Shown in pieces: positions 52,219 through 64,000 of a stretch of 64,000 bases of DNA. The DNA comes from Cunninghamia lanceolata (taxonomy: Eukaryota > Streptophyta > Pinopsida > Cupressales > Cupressaceae): the NCBI GenBank assembly GCA_027924645.1, contig BSBN01000334.1, positions 5,208,001 to 5,272,000 on the forward strand. Reading direction: 5' to 3'. The position numbers were made by a program, and so were the translations under genes. Every line of letters starts with the position of its first letter. Position 1 is the first letter of the stretch. The notes under the pieces are model-generated. The model was not told the DNA's origin and ran no database searches. It saw only the letters and a list, made by a program, of their open reading frames with translations.

Positions 52219-53587
52219 TGGTCACAGTTGCAACCAAGGTTGTGACCTTCTTGAGACATTCAAATATTCTACTCTGCCAAAGTCAATTTTATTTTCAAGA
52301 TTACTAGCTGCCTCATCCTCTATAGGCAACATAATGTGATTACTGTACAAGAACTGTCCTTGTATTGGGTAGCTATCCATCCACCAGGACTGGAAAAATT
52401 GAGGGCTAATTTTTCTATGAGTTTCAGCATTGGAATGCCTTTAAGAATTTTTAACATTCACCTAAAGTATTGAGTTGTCTAGCTTCAAATTCATCATCTA
52501 TAGAGGCAGGAAAATTTAGGCCCAGTAGCTCCAACCTCAGAACAATAATATCACTGCCTAGCTTCAGAGGCAACATAAAAATTATTACGTTTTAAGTTCA
52601 AATAATGTCATATCTAGGAGGACCCAAAAAATATGCCTTTATATCATCTCTACAAACAATGTTGACAAGAAAATCAAGTATATCACCTCTTTCTTATAGC
52701 TTCTACAATGCCACAAAATTGCTCATTGTGTCATATGTTCAGGAGAATAGGGCCGTGTTGGTTCATACCAACATTATCCAAATGGAGAATTCTTCTATAT
52801 CACAGAATATTGTAACTACAAATCTAATGGAATTAGTGAATCTGACCATTCAGACTGTACAAAATGGAGATGGAAGCCTACACATGGAGACTTACCCAGG
52901 TATGCTAGTAAAAAAATATATCGTGACTTAAATCTTTGCTTCAAGAAATACATAGGATTTTGTCTTAAATTAAGGAAAATTTATAAGAGAAATTAAAAAG
53001 GACTTCTTAGCATTATTTATAGAAAATAATATTCCTCGACCAAATCATCCTCTAAAATTCTCAATTTGAATCAAAAAGTTATTCCAAATTAGGAGAGAGA
53101 CCAACAAATGGGAACTACAATCTCCAATTTTAATGCTCGGGGATTCCAGGAAATACAATTACTTCAAAGACTGCATGAATAACATCTCTTTGTAAAAACT
53201 AGCAATAAGTATTGTCTATGATGGGATTTTTAGCAACTATTGGAGACTACTTGTAGTAATAATGTAGTTCATAACCTAGTAGTCCTATCTGAAGTAAACC
53301 TCTAGAGAAGTGCAACAAACAAAAATAAATAGCAAACAACATAAGGCCTTCCTAAAAGGCTTCATGGAATTAATATTTTGCACCTTTTACAACTTTTGAG
53401 ACAACCTCATTCTGAGGAACTATGAACACCAAGTGGATGATACAATTTGGCAAAAAGAAAAAAAATCTAAAATTCCAAAATGATTGCTGATAACTTATAG
53501 CTACTTATCTCCAGCAGCAACTCAAATCCTTCCTCCTAGAGGATACCAACTTTACAATTTTGGAAAAAGGTTCCAAATTTATTAGTT
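52219..53587. other. Spacer, possible decayed DUF247 downstream sequence
   Basis: The 108-codon plus-strand frame at 52605-52931 shows no known motif. Stretches of the minus strand may be the decayed 3' part of the DUF247 relic, but I could not align them convincingly. Confidence 0.35.
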
Positions 53588-53818
53588 TTAGGATGAAATA
53601 GGCATAGGATCACCTGCGCAATTCAAGGCCAAGTCCCACAAGAATTTATTTGTCTTTATCAGAATTATCCTCTCTTCTACCATGCCTTGTGAGCCCATTT
53701 GCATCTCCAATAGCTTCTGCAAGAGCAATAATGACACCTGATTTTCCAGCATTGTCATGTCTCTCATTATGGTGTTGTGGGTAGCGCTTCTACCAAATGG
53801 ATCTAAAACTATTTCCAA
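53588..53818 (-). pseudogene. DUF247 (UPF0481) gene fragment
   Basis: The 76-codon frame reads DPFGRSATHNTIMRDMTMLE followed by NQVSLLLLQKLLEMQMG. The combination (I)xRDMxMLENQ(V/L)PxxxLQxLLE is the hallmark of the plant DUF247 family, whose full proteins are 400-500 residues with a C-terminal membrane anchor. Only this N-terminal block is visible. The upstream sequence (53820-53930 on the minus strand) has stops and shifts, and no C-terminal anchor is found. The family is plant-specific and often tandemly duplicated. This is the only non-transposon gene relic I can name in the window. Confidence 0.6.
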
Positions 53819-55201
53819 CTAATTCCCTTCTAAAAATATTCATTCATTGTGAATTTATGCAGAAATTGCATCCTACATGTGTATCATCGATGACATATGT
53901 AGCAGTCAAGGTGTCATATTTTTATTTTATGTTCTTAGCAAGCCAAACATTGGAAAAAATGTTTAATTTTTCCTTACTTCCTTTCTATTGGTTTCAGTCT
54001 TTTCTTTTATTTTAACAAATGTAAAATCAATTTGCTAACTTTTTTACAAATGTAAAATCAATTTGCTAAGTGGGAAAATGGAAGTTAGCAAATCAAAAAA
54101 TTAGATTACACCATTTTATAAGAAGATAAATTCAGAAAAATCTAAAACTTTAGGCTATCTATCTGGGAAATTTTTGTTTCTGTATGAATACCAAGATGAA
54201 TAAAATTAGGGAGATGAAAACATAAGTATCCTTGCCAAAGGAAAGCACTAATGAATTAAGTGATACATAAGGGATTAGGAAGCTTCTATGCTATAATTTT
54301 TTATCTTAGTGGAATCACAAGGAAATTTTTAGAGTGGTTATAATTTCAAGGCCACAAACCAACAAGGAAATGATGCCAATTTAATGTCCCTAACAACAAA
54401 TTTATGCAAAAATATTTTAGATTTCAAAAGGTTACAAATATCTTGTAGAGACTCAAACTTTCAGCACAATTTCTTCACAAATTATTCATCTAGAATTGGC
54501 AATTTTACTCGTAAACAATTGGAAACTTATTCATTATTTCGGGGCTGATAAAAACCCAAGAGCTACATATAAAATATGCAATTTTCTATAAAATAATAGA
54601 AAATTGCAGCCCTACAACTGAGCATAAAATTTAGAAATTAACCTTTACAACATACAAACAACATTGACAATTTCAACCCAAATCACATCTAAAATCTCCA
54701 ATTTTTTTTAAAAGGATGGTTAATTTGAATGAAATACACCTTAGACACAACAAGATTTCTAGAAAATATCAGAACCTATAGCCACAAATTTGAATATAAA
54801 AATCTAGAAATTTCACCCCTATGGGTCACAACAAATTGACAATATTTGCATCAAATCTTATAATAATTTCACAAGATTCTATATTTGTATAAAAAGGCAC
54901 TAGTAAACAAAAATAAAACATCATAACAAAAAACATGTACAAAACTAAAATTAAAATGTATGTGCTTCTACCAAAAACTGCAAAACACAAACTGGAAACA
55001 ACTTAAATTTGTAACTTCTTGAAACCCAAACACAACCCTTGAATGACATTTTCCTCCTGGATCAAAGTGTTTCCGTCCTCTAATTATTGAAATCAATAAA
55101 TCTCCATTCACTAATCTCCAACCTCAATGGTTTTCATCCTCAAACATGAAATGTAAAATTGGTCAAATAAATTTGACACAGTTTTGGTATATATAAATTT
55201 G
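53819..55201. other. AT-rich spacer
   Basis: A 24-bp near-perfect duplication (ACAAATGTAAAATCAATTTG, about 54015 and 54047) is present. No gene seen. Confidence 0.4.
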
Positions 55202-56168
55202 ATACTTGAAATGTGAAAGTGCCAACCATTAAATAGATTCTGAAGGCCCAACTTGGGTTCCCAAATCCAAATTCCCATTCTAGAGGAAATACATTTATGT
55301 TAAATGTTAACACTCAACCTTAATAATTGTAGGCTAAAATTAGACTATAACTTGAACAATAAAAAATTGCCATACAATCTATCATATATGTCATAGAATC
55401 TACTAAATTTAGGCCTTGGGAGTTATAAATGAATCCCAATGCCTCAATTTGGTATTCTACAATAATAATAAAAATATTTAATATTTAATCGTTTACCAAT
55501 TTAATCATCCTTGAAAATATAAAATAGTACAGGTCTAAAATTAAATATTAAATAAATAAATTTATTCATTCCTTAGTGTCACCCATGGAAAATACCAGAA
55601 TGAGCTATTAGGATCTCCACATGAAAATAAATAAAATGGAACATGACAAGTCCACCTTCCCTAAAAAAGGTTTCCCTTCAATCAATGCGAATTTGGATGC
55701 TCCAAAATTTCTAGACCCTTGCAAGTGCCATCCTCTACTGGTAGATTCTTCTAACAAACTAGATACTCTATCATGCTTCTTTTCCTCAATTTTTTCATCT
55801 TGTTATAAATTACTTCAAGTACTAAGATTAACTTTCCCTCTTCATCCAAGAGTAGTAGGTTCACTAAAGGTAGAATATTTGGACCATGTATGGAAGCTAA
55901 GGTAGTGGAACAACTTCCCACACTAATATTGACAAGAGAATAATACAAAAAATTTCAAATCTTCACAATGGTTATAGAAACTATATAGAAATAAACATAA
56001 ATAGCATCCATACCACAACATAGTGGTTTGCATGGGGAAAGCTCTTTTAGGATAAAAACCCCACACGAGCCAACAGTAGCCCAATATATTATTTAGAAAT
56101 CTTAACAAGATTACAATATACTTGTAGAAAAATCCTTCACATGAGTGTCACCAACTAGAGATTTGGAA

Positions 56169-56173
<5 letters not shown>
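55202..56173 (-). repeat. Gypsy-derived fragment R2
   Basis: Second copy of the segment at 29573-30550, in the same orientation, with small indels. It ends at an AT microsatellite like R1. Confidence 0.8.
55650..55948 (-). pseudogene. Gypsy integrase C-terminus with chromodomain (relic, R2)
   Basis: Reads LLLDEEGKLILVLEVIYNKM, SMIEYLVC, stop (55751-55753), KNLPVEDGTCKGLEILEHPN. The stop is at exactly the Trp position that is also a stop in R1, so both derive from an already dead copy. No upstream integrase core. Confidence 0.75.

Positions 56174-56219
<46 letters not shown>
56174..56219. repeat. (TA)n microsatellite
   Basis: About 23 TA units between R2 and the foldback arm. Confidence 0.97.
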
Positions 56220-56221
<2 letters not shown>

Positions 56222-56269
56222 AAGACTCTCATAAACACCCTCCATTTCAAGTACCTAATATATAGAAGA
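56222..56269. repeat. Outer part of foldback arm, left of element C
   Basis: AAGACTCTCATAAACACCCT through the LTR boundary. It matches 63908-63956 in direct orientation and 63861-63900 in inverted orientation, so it is the missing outer part of the arm that resumes at 63639. Confidence 0.8.
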
Positions 56270-57676
56270 TGTTAGATTTGGGACAAACAACTGAGAGGGG
56301 GGTGGGGGGTGAATTAGTTGTTACCAAAATCCTATTCCTTATTCACTTTAAACGTTCTTATATTTCAACAGCATATCAAAGATTCAATCATGAAAGAATA
56401 ATACAATAATTCAAGAGTAGAAACAAATTCAACACATATAAGACCAAGATTTTAACGTGGAAAACCTGGTTAAGGGAAAAACCATAGGGTGACTAACCTG
56501 AGATTGTATTTTCTACTAAAAGAATAAGATGACTAAAATGGCACGTGCTAGTTAGGGCTCACTACCTGAGCACACTGCTCACAAGAGGCCCACTGCTTAC
56601 AAGAAACACAGTGTCTACAGAAGATTATAAGTATTACATACTTGAACTAGACATTAACATCTTCACTATGCTTGAGTTAGTTCCATTTAAGCTCAACACC
56701 TCTGCTCTGCTTTTTGCTCCTCTTCACTACCACCTTCTCATCATAACTACAAGGATTCATTTGAATGACTTCGTAACTCTTATTTATACATGACATCAAC
56801 TTTGGAATGTTCATCAAAGTCATCACAACATACACTTATTTTATTATAGAGCAATTACAAAAATACAACTTGACGTATTACAAAACTTCATGCACATTAC
56901 TACACTATCCGCCACACATAGCTGGGACTTCAATCTTTCTCAAGGAACACGCCATGCATCGCAAAACATCTTCAAGATTATCCGCAACATGTGCAAATAA
57001 TCTAGTCATCCAAGACTAGGAAGAACACCATCACCCAAAGGTACAAGTCTTCAATTTCAAGCTCAATCTTCAATGCATACCACCAACATGAACTGGACAC
57101 AATCTAGAGACCCCCACAAGCTTGCTTGAATCACCAACAACATCCGTACCACTTCTACTTACTATAATCATTCATATTTCCATCTAGAACCTCAAGAATG
57201 CAGTCACCCATCATTGTCACATTAGAAGGATTGCTTGTGGACCTCCAAACCACAAACCAATTGAGTTGTCAATTCAAATTAGCCTCCCAAACAATCCACT
57301 AGATCTGTAGAACATGATATTGTATTTCTAGATCTCAATAGACCTATTTGTGTCAATCTGTCACCTCTGAACAGTTGCCAGAATTGGTTTTACTTTCATG
57401 GCCATAACTCCTTCACATTTTCATGCGGACCTCTTAAATCTTGACTAGATCATCTTCAAACAGATATCTACAAACCCTTTGATGCGCATTCTCTGAACTT
57501 CATCTAGTTCAGATCTTCACTTCATGGATCTTCATTGTCTTCACTATTCTTCTCTATTTCTAATTGGACAAATTTTTTCAATATCCTCAGCACACAACTC
57601 ATCCAATCCTTGACATCAATGTAACAGGAGTACGTTGACATCAATGACAACACTGATTAGGCCCATACTTGCAACA
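56270..57676 (-). repeat. 3' LTR of copia C
   Basis: TGTTAGATTTGGGACA to CTTGCAACA, colinear with 62239-63638. A TATAAATAAG box is at 56779-56788. The small open frames at 56545, 56807 and 62508 are LTR-internal and not genes. Confidence 0.9.
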
Positions 57677-57690
57677 ATCTCCACCTTTGT
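57677..57690 (-). other. Polypurine tract of copia C
   Basis: ATCTCCACCTTTGT on the plus strand next to the LTR. It reads ACAAAGGTGGAGAT on the element strand. Confidence 0.65.
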
Positions 57691-58017
57691 CATTGATGGA
57701 AACATATAATGTGAAAAACTATTTTAACCATCAAGACAAAAACTTCTCCTCACTGACTGACATAGCTCCCCCTATAAATAGAAACCATTCACATGTCTTC
57801 TCTTCCTTTACTACTGCCCCTTTGATCAACAATCACTTTTTTTTTCACATGTCTTCTCTCCCCCTTTGACATCAATAGAAAAGGGCACATACTTAGAACC
57901 ACTTCTCATACTTCAGAATCATACAGATTGCCCCCCTGAGTAGCAACCTCCTAACATCACTTCAGATCACAAGATATGACTATGGAATCCACCAGACTAA
58001 TGCACATCAGTGCACCT
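57691..58017 (-). other. Untranslated 3' region of copia C
   Basis: Between the polyprotein stop and the purine tract. It contains two further pyrimidine runs (CTCTCCCCCTTTGAC near 57865 and GCCCCCCTGA near 57930). No envelope-like frame. Confidence 0.55.
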
Positions 58018-59600
58018 TAATTCAGAACTGGAGGGGTAGTAACCCCTAACTTCTCCTTAAGATACTTAGAAGAGTCCTTAGGTAGAGGTTTAGTAAAAAT
58101 GTCTGCAATCTTATCCTTTGAGGGCACAAACTCCAATCTAACTTCATTCTTGTTCACCTACTCTCTCAAAAAGTGAAACTTGATAGATATATGCTTTGTC
58201 TTTAAATGCAACACTGAATTTTTTGATATGTTTATTGCACTTGAATTATCACAAAAGATTGTGATAGGTTCTTCATACTCCACTTTGATATCTCTTAGCA
58301 TTTGCTTCATCCACAATACTTGAGTGTAGCTACTTGCTGCTGCAATATACTCTACTTTTGTAGTAGATAGGGATATTGCCTCTTGTTTCTTACTTTGCCA
58401 AGAAACTAATCTTTTTCCCAAAAATAATACACCACCACTGGTACTCTTTTGGTCATCCACATCTCCTGCCCAATCAACATCTGTATATGCATGAAGAGAG
58501 AAATCATGATCCTTAGGATACCATAATCCATACTCAACTGTTCCCTTCAGATATCTGAGAATTGTCTTGATTGCCATGACATGAGACTCTCTAGGATCAG
58601 CTTGGAATCTAGCAACAAGACCAACAACATTCATATATCAGGTCTAGTTTGAGTAAGGTAGAGCAGCCCTCCAATCATTGACTTGTACTTTTTCTGATCA
58701 GCCTTAGGAGATTCATCATCTTTACTTAGCTTACATCTGGTTGCCATGGGATTATTCATCGACTTTGAATCTTCCATCCCAAATTTCTTCAATAGTTCTT
58801 TCACATATTTGGTCTATGATACGAAGATTCCTTTCTTTGTTTGAGTGATTTGCAGACCTAAGAAGAAATTTATTTCCCAAAACATAGACATCTCAAATTC
58901 ACTTTGCATTTGATTTGCAAAAGTCTTGGACATACTATCTTTCCCTCCAAAAATGATATCATCAACAAATACTTCAACAATCAAGATATTGTTATGATCA
59001 ATCTTAAAATATAAATTACTATCAATAGTACCTTTGGTGAAACCAATCTTCAAAAGATGTTTGTCCAATTTTTCATACTAGGCTCTTGGGGCTTGTTTGA
59101 GTCCATATAATGCCTTCTTTATCTTGCAGACCATATCTCGATGACCAGACAATTGAAATCCATCTAGTTGCTCAATGTATACCTCTTCTTCCCAATCACT
59201 ATTTAGGAAAGCATACTTGACGTCTATCTGATACACCTTGAAATCTCTGAAGGTAGCAAAAGCAAGAATAATCTGACTACTTCAATTCTTTCCACTAGAG
59301 CAAAATTTTTTTCAAAGTCAACTCCTTCTACTTGAGAATAACCCTTATAGACCAATCTGACTTTGTTTCTTACTACTTCACCATCTTCATTCAGTTTATT
59401 CTAGAAGACCCACCTAGTCCCAATCACATTTTTTTCCTTAGGTCTGGGAACAAGATCCCAAGTGTGATTCTTTTCAATCTGCATCAATTCTTCCTCCATT
59501 GCTTTAACCCATCTTTCATCATTGCAAGCTTCACTTACTGTTTTTGGTTCAATCATTGAAATCAAACAATACTTCACTGAATCTTGAGCAATTTTTCTTC
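58018..59600 (-). pseudogene. Copia C reverse transcriptase and RNase H (frameshifted)
   Basis: The RT N-terminal part reads KNHTWDLVPRP and ARL.YKGYSQVEGVDFE down to about 59290, where the phase is lost. The palm motif at 58958-58969 is FVDD (YVDD usual) in the 59068-58814 frame, with LGLQITQTKKGIF after it. RNase H (58634-58158) is well preserved: YTDVDWAGDVDDQKSTSGG, SLSTTKVEYIAAAS and DNSSAINISKN. It continues through an ADIFTKPLPK-type tail to a stop at 58018-58020. At least two frameshifts separate the pieces, so no RT can be made. Confidence 0.9.
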
Positions 59601-59769
59601 TTGTTTGAACACCTTTGCTTCTATCTCCTATGATCTAATCTTTAGAATGATTCAATCTTACATACTTGGGAGTTTTGGGATTCTCCTGCACTTCTAATTC
59701 TTGGACAAGTTCATACAAATTTGTCTCTTCTTCTTGTATTTCAAGATTCTCCGGATCAATCTGAATCTA

Positions 59770-60780
59770 AACTAGAGTTGGGACTTGTTTGCCTTGGTCT
59801 GAGACATCATTATGATCATCTGCTTCATACTCATAATACCTTGAGGGACTTTCCATGCCTTCATCAAGTTTCACATTTGTACTTTCTACAATCTTTCTCA
59901 ATCTCTTATTATAAGACTGGTATGCTTTGCTTTGAATAGAATATCCCAAGAATATTCCTTCATCACTTCTAACATCAAACTTGCCAAGCTCTTCATCTCT
60001 TTTGATATAGAATTTACTACCAAAGACTCTGAAATACTTCACAATAGGAGTGATGCCAAATGAAAGTTCATAATGGGTCTTACTAGTATTGCCTCTGATT
60101 TGTACCCGATTAAGAGTATAGACAATAGTGCATATAACTTCTCTCCAATAGATTTGAGGAACATTTTCTTCCATCATCATGGTCCTAGATGCTTCCTAGA
60201 TGGTTCGGTTCTTTCTCTCCACTACTCCATTCTGCTGTGGAGTCCTTGGAGAAGATAACTGTCTCTTTATCCCATGTTCCTCACAGAATGATATGAACTC
60301 ACCGGATGTGAATTCTCCACCTCTATCAAACCTAAGGCATTTTATGTTTATGCCAGTTTCATTTTCTACCATAGGCTTGAATATTTTGAACTTCTCAAGT
60401 GCTTTAGATTTCTCTTTCAAGAAAGTCACCCACATTATCTAGGAGTGGTCATCAATCAGCAACATGAAATATCTATTTCATTGCAGACTCCTGATTCTTG
60501 CCAGACCATAGAGATCAGTGTGCACCAAGTCTAATAATTCAGTTGAAGATTGTTCCTTACTTTTGAATGTGACCCTGTTCTACTTACCCAACTGATATTC
60601 TTTGCACAAACTATTAGTAGGTTTCACCAATCTTGGAAGATCTCTTACAACTTGAGTGTTGCTTATCTTGATGATATTATGAAAATTCACATGACACATT
60701 CTCCTATGCCATAACCAACTTTGATCAATTTGAACAAATAAGAAACTTTTGCCAGTACCAACCAAGTGGAAGATGTTACC
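59770..60780 (-). pseudogene. Copia C integrase
   Basis: Zinc region WLWHRRMCHVNFHNI ... LCKEYQLGK (one Cys to Tyr). The core triad is complete: Asp in LVHTDLYGL (about 60520), Asp in CLRFDRGGEF (about 60325) and Glu in NGVVERKNRTI (about 60205). The C-terminal part follows (PIVKYFRVFGSKFYIKRDEE, IFLGYSIQSKAYQSYN), then an acidic linker. Same phase as gag, interrupted by single stops at 60193-60195, 60436-60438 and others. Confidence 0.9.
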
Positions 60781-60879
60781 TTTTGTCTATGTACCAGATG
60801 CAATCTCAGTTCCATAGTTTTCAAAGATCTTGCATTTTCCATTTTTGAATTAGAGATTATAGCCTTTGTCAACCAACTA

Positions 60880-62181
60880 TCCAACACTGAGAAGATTATG
60901 CTTTAGACCTTGAACATACAGAACACCACTGGTTTTGTTCTTTCCATCGAAGGAAATGGTTCCTCTACCTCTAATTCTGCCAGCAAAATTATCTCAAAAC
61001 TTTCCAACTCCACCTTTATATCTTTCCAAGCTTAAGAACTTACTCTTGTCACCATTGATATGGTGAGAACATCCACTGTCAATAAATCATTCATCCTTTT
61101 CTTTAACGTGAGCAGCCAAAGCATTTTCTATCATCTTATGATTGGCAGATTCAATAGGCATTGGATCTTCTTCTTTGATGGCAATAAACACCTAGTCACT
61201 TTCAGGTTTGTTTTCTATCTCAGATTCATCATCTGTTACTCCTTCATCATCATCTTCTTGAACATAGTAACACATCTTTTGAAATCTTGATCTATTAGGG
61301 TTTGGCCTTGAAAACCTTTTGAGGCATCTTGAGGCAAAATGACCAATCTTATTGCAGGCAAAGCATTTGAAAGGTAATTTCCGTTCATACTTACCACATC
61401 CTCTTAGAATTCTCTTTGCAATGAGGGCTTCAAGTTGTTCAGCTTCAAATTCATCCTCTTCCAAATCTTTCCTTGCTTTATCATACCAAGTTGATTTCCT
61501 TGAGGAACTTTCTCCTAGATCATATCTTTGTTTGCATTTTGTAGAGGCACTAGCTTTGAATGTAGATTCAGTCTTGGGAAGTGCATCACCAAACTCAGCC
61601 AACTCAAATGCAGATGTCTTAACAACCAATTGATCCCTTGTAATAGTTGTTAAAGATTTGATTTCCTTAATAGCAACAACTTTGTGTTTGTAAGCATGAG
61701 GTAAAGATCTGATAACTTTGGCAACAATCTCATCTTCATCCAATATTCCACCAGCACATCTAATGCCACATACAAGCTCATTTACGTTTGACATATATAA
61801 AGTGATATTCTCATCTTCACTCATCCTCAAGTTTTTGAACTTTCCTTTTAGACTTTGCAGCTTGGCACACTTAACATATTTGTCTCCTTCATAAAGATTT
61901 TCCATCTTTGTCCAAATTTCATAAGAAGTCTTCAATCCCATTACATTTGTTAGCTCTAAATCAGACAAGCCACTCAATAGGGCTTCTTTAGCTCAAAGAT
62001 TATTGTCTACATCTCTAACTTCATCTATAGTTATTGGGCGATTCTTTGGGGGAACATATTTAGTTGTGGTTATGTTCCAATACTGATCTCCCATGCATTG
62101 TAAGTGACATTCCATGTGACTCTTCTACGCAGTGAAGTTTAATCCATCAAACCTTGTACTGTCCTTCTTGTAGGTCGACAT
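60880..62181 (-). pseudogene. Copia C gag and protease
   Basis: The start codon is at 62181-62179 (MSTYKKDSTRFDGLNFTA), 43 bp inside the primer site. A 261-codon open part (61977-61192) covers the particle domain (IWTKMENLYEGDKYVKCAKL, MSEDENITLYMSNVNEL) and an intact CCHC knuckle CFACNKIGHFASRC (about 61335-61375), then a Glu/Asp-rich stretch. The protease active site FIDSGCSHHINGD follows near 61070, preceded by a Trp-to-stop change. Frame is constant from gag to integrase. Stops are single-base changes. Confidence 0.9.
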
Positions 62182-62223
62182 CCTGGATCTCCTCAAGTGT
62201 TTATGCTTCTTTTAGAGGAACTT

Positions 62224-62236
62224 GGCTCTGATACCA
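62224..62236 (-). other. Primer binding site of copia C
   Basis: Minus strand TGGTATCAGAGCC, exact initiator-Met type site, two bases from the LTR. Confidence 0.92.
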
Positions 62237-62238
62237 AT

Positions 62239-63638
62239 TATTGGATCTAGGACAGACAACTGAGAGGGGGGTGAATAAATTGTTACCAAAATCATGTTCC
62301 TTATTCAATTTAAACCTTCTTATATTTCAATAGCATATCAAAGATTCAATCATGAAAGCATAATGTAATAATTCAAGAGTAGAAACATATTCAACACACA
62401 TAACACCAAGATTTTAATGTGGAAAACCTAGTTAAGGGAAAAAACCATAGGGTGACTAACTCGAGATTATATTTTCTATTAAAATAATAAGATGACTAAA
62501 ATGGCACTTGCCAGTTAGGGCTCACTACCTGTGCACACTGCTCACAAGATGCCCACTACCTACAAGAGACACACTGTCTACAGAAGAATATAAGTATTAC
62601 ATACTTGAACTAGACATTAACATCTTCACTATGCTTGAGTCAATTCCATTTAAACTCAACACCTCTACTCTGCTTTTCACTCCTCTTCACTACAACCTTC
62701 TCATCATAACCACAAGGATTCATTTGAATGACTTCGTAACTCTTACTTATACATGACATCAACTTTGGAATGATCATCAAAGTTAGCACAACATACACTT
62801 ATTTTATTACATAGCAATTATAAAAATACAACTTGACTTATTACAAAAACTTCATGCGCATTACTACATTGTTGGCCACACATAGTTGGGACTTCAATCT
62901 TTTTCAAGGAACACACCATGCTTCACAAAACATCTTCAATATTATCCACAACATGCGCAAATTGTCCAGTCGGCCAAGACTAGGAAGAACACCATCACCC
63001 AAAGGTAAGTCTTCAATTGCGAGCTCAATCTTCAATGTGGATTGCCAACACAAACTGGACAAAATCTGGAGACCCCCACAAGCTTTCTTGAATCACCAAG
63101 AACATCCACACCACTTTTCCTTACTGTAATCATTCACGTCTTCATCCGGAACCTCAAGAACACAGTTTCCCATCACCATCACATTAGAAGGATTTCTTTT
63201 GGACCTCAAAACCATGAACTAATTGAGTTGTCAATTCAAATTAGCTTCCTAAACATGCCACCAGATCCGTAGTACATGATATTGTATTTCCAAATCTCAC
63301 CGGACCTACTTGTGTTACTCTGTCACCTCTTAATAGTTGCCAGAACTAGTTTTACTCTCATGGCCATAACTCCTTCACATTTTCATGCGGACCTCTCAAA
63401 TCTTAACTGGATCATCTTCAAACACATGTCTACAAACCCTTTGATGTGCATTCTTTGAACTTCATCTAGCTAAGATCTTCACTTCATAGAGCTTCATTGT
63501 CTTCACTATTCTTCTCGATTTCTGATAGGACTTATTTTCTCAATATCCTCAATACACAACTCATCCAATCCTTGACATCAATGCAACAGGAGTATGTTGA
63601 CATCAATGACAACACCGGTTAGGCCCATACTTGGAACA
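62239..63638 (-). repeat. 5' LTR of copia C
   Basis: About 1,400 bp, TATTGGATCTAGG (TG to TA) to CTTGGAACA. The promoter box corresponding to 56779-56788 reads TATAAGTA here (62744-62751), one change away from the other LTR. Confidence 0.9.
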
Positions 63639-64000
63639 TAAGATATAATACATGAAACTGTCAAATTTTAATTATAAAACCATGAGCCAACACCACCCAA
63701 GAGTGATGTCCAAATCCTTAGGGTTCCATTATCTCTAATCAAATATTCCTTATAATGTGAATATTTGATTGGAGATAATGGAACCCTAAGGATTTGGGCA
63801 TCACTCTTGGGTGGTGTTGGCTCATGGTTTTATAATTACAATTTGACAGTTTCATGTATTGTATCTTCTATATATTAGGTACTTGAAATGGAGGATGTTT
63901 ATATATATGACTCTCATAAACATCCTCCATTTCAAGTACCTAATAAATAGAAGATACAATACATGAAGTTGTCAAATTGTAATTATAAAACCATGAGCCA
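63639..64000. repeat. Long inverted repeats (foldback-like), element C inside one arm
   Basis: 63648-63749 and 63760-63859 are inverted copies with about 3 mismatches in 100 and a 10-bp loop. Pairing extends outward through the element C boundary into 56222-56269 (TCTTCTATATATTAGGTACT on the right arm). At 63861-63900 and 63915-63956 a second hairpin turns the sequence again, and 63909-64000 repeats the left arm directly. The order is arm, inverted arm, arm, with a repeat length near 312 bp after removing element C. No coding capacity. The array runs off the window. Confidence 0.85.

Larger units (their letters stand above)
56270..63638 (-). mobile_element. Copia retrotransposon C (complete structure, inactive)
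   Basis: A 7.4 kb minus-strand copia element: LTRs of about 1.4 kb (56270-57676, 62239-63638), exact PBS, PPT and gag-protease-integrase-RT-RNase H. Candidate target duplication GAAGA (56265-56269) / TAAGA (63639-63643). The LTR edge carries the ACTGAGAGGGG.GTGAAT signature shared with element A, suggesting related lineages. It has inserted into an inverted-repeat arm. Stops and several frameshifts in RT inactivate it. Confidence 0.92.

Noticed and set aside
52605..52931. 108-codon plus-strand frame
   Set aside because: No recognisable motif, not continued up- or downstream, expected by chance in this length of AT-rich DNA.

Overview
This window looks like a repeat-rich, gene-poor stretch of a large plant nuclear genome. 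A gymnosperm is my best guess, but that is inference from the very old, nested, slowly eroding retrotransposons and the AT-rich spacers. I see no intact protein-coding gene, no rRNA or functional tRNA, and no CRISPR or bacterial operon structure. Almost everything recognisable is transposable-element sequence, nearly all in minus orientation.

Left third (1-15372): a minus-strand Ty1/copia element (A) whose 3' LTR runs off the left edge and whose 5' LTR is at about 6426-8427. A block consisting of the 5' part of its gag, the LTR and about 110 bp of the flanking target DNA is repeated head-to-tail, giving three blocks (about 5188-8536, 8537-11975, 11976-15372). The flank of the last block continues into unique DNA holding a plus-strand reading frame.

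Middle (15347-29153): that reading frame is split by a 12.2 kb LTR element (D, 15592-27808). D has about 4.5 kb LTRs, a 3.2 kb internal domain without coding capacity, an initiator-Met-type primer site, a polypurine tract and a perfect 5-bp target duplication (CCTGT). This is the architecture of a LARD (large retrotransposon derivative). The interrupted frame resumes in phase on the far side and runs, with a few stops and a frameshift, to an acidic C-terminus near 29153. I do not recognise the protein.

29573-36903: a gypsy chromodomain fragment (R1), then a second copia element (B, 30582-36903) with both LTRs, PBS, PPT and a gag-pol frame that stays open in one phase from gag to the end of RT apart from nonsense codons. 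36904-55200 is AT-rich spacer with simple repeats, a palindrome cluster, a degenerate CA-rich minisatellite, one tRNA-derived SINE, a perfect 134-bp tandem duplication and a relic of a DUF247-type plant gene.

Right end (55202-64000): a second copy of the gypsy fragment (R2), then copia element C (56270-63638), which has inserted into one arm of a long inverted-repeat (foldback-like) structure that continues to the window edge. None of the elements looks autonomous now. Stops and lost cysteines are often explained by G-to-A or C-to-T change, as expected of long-methylated transposon DNA.
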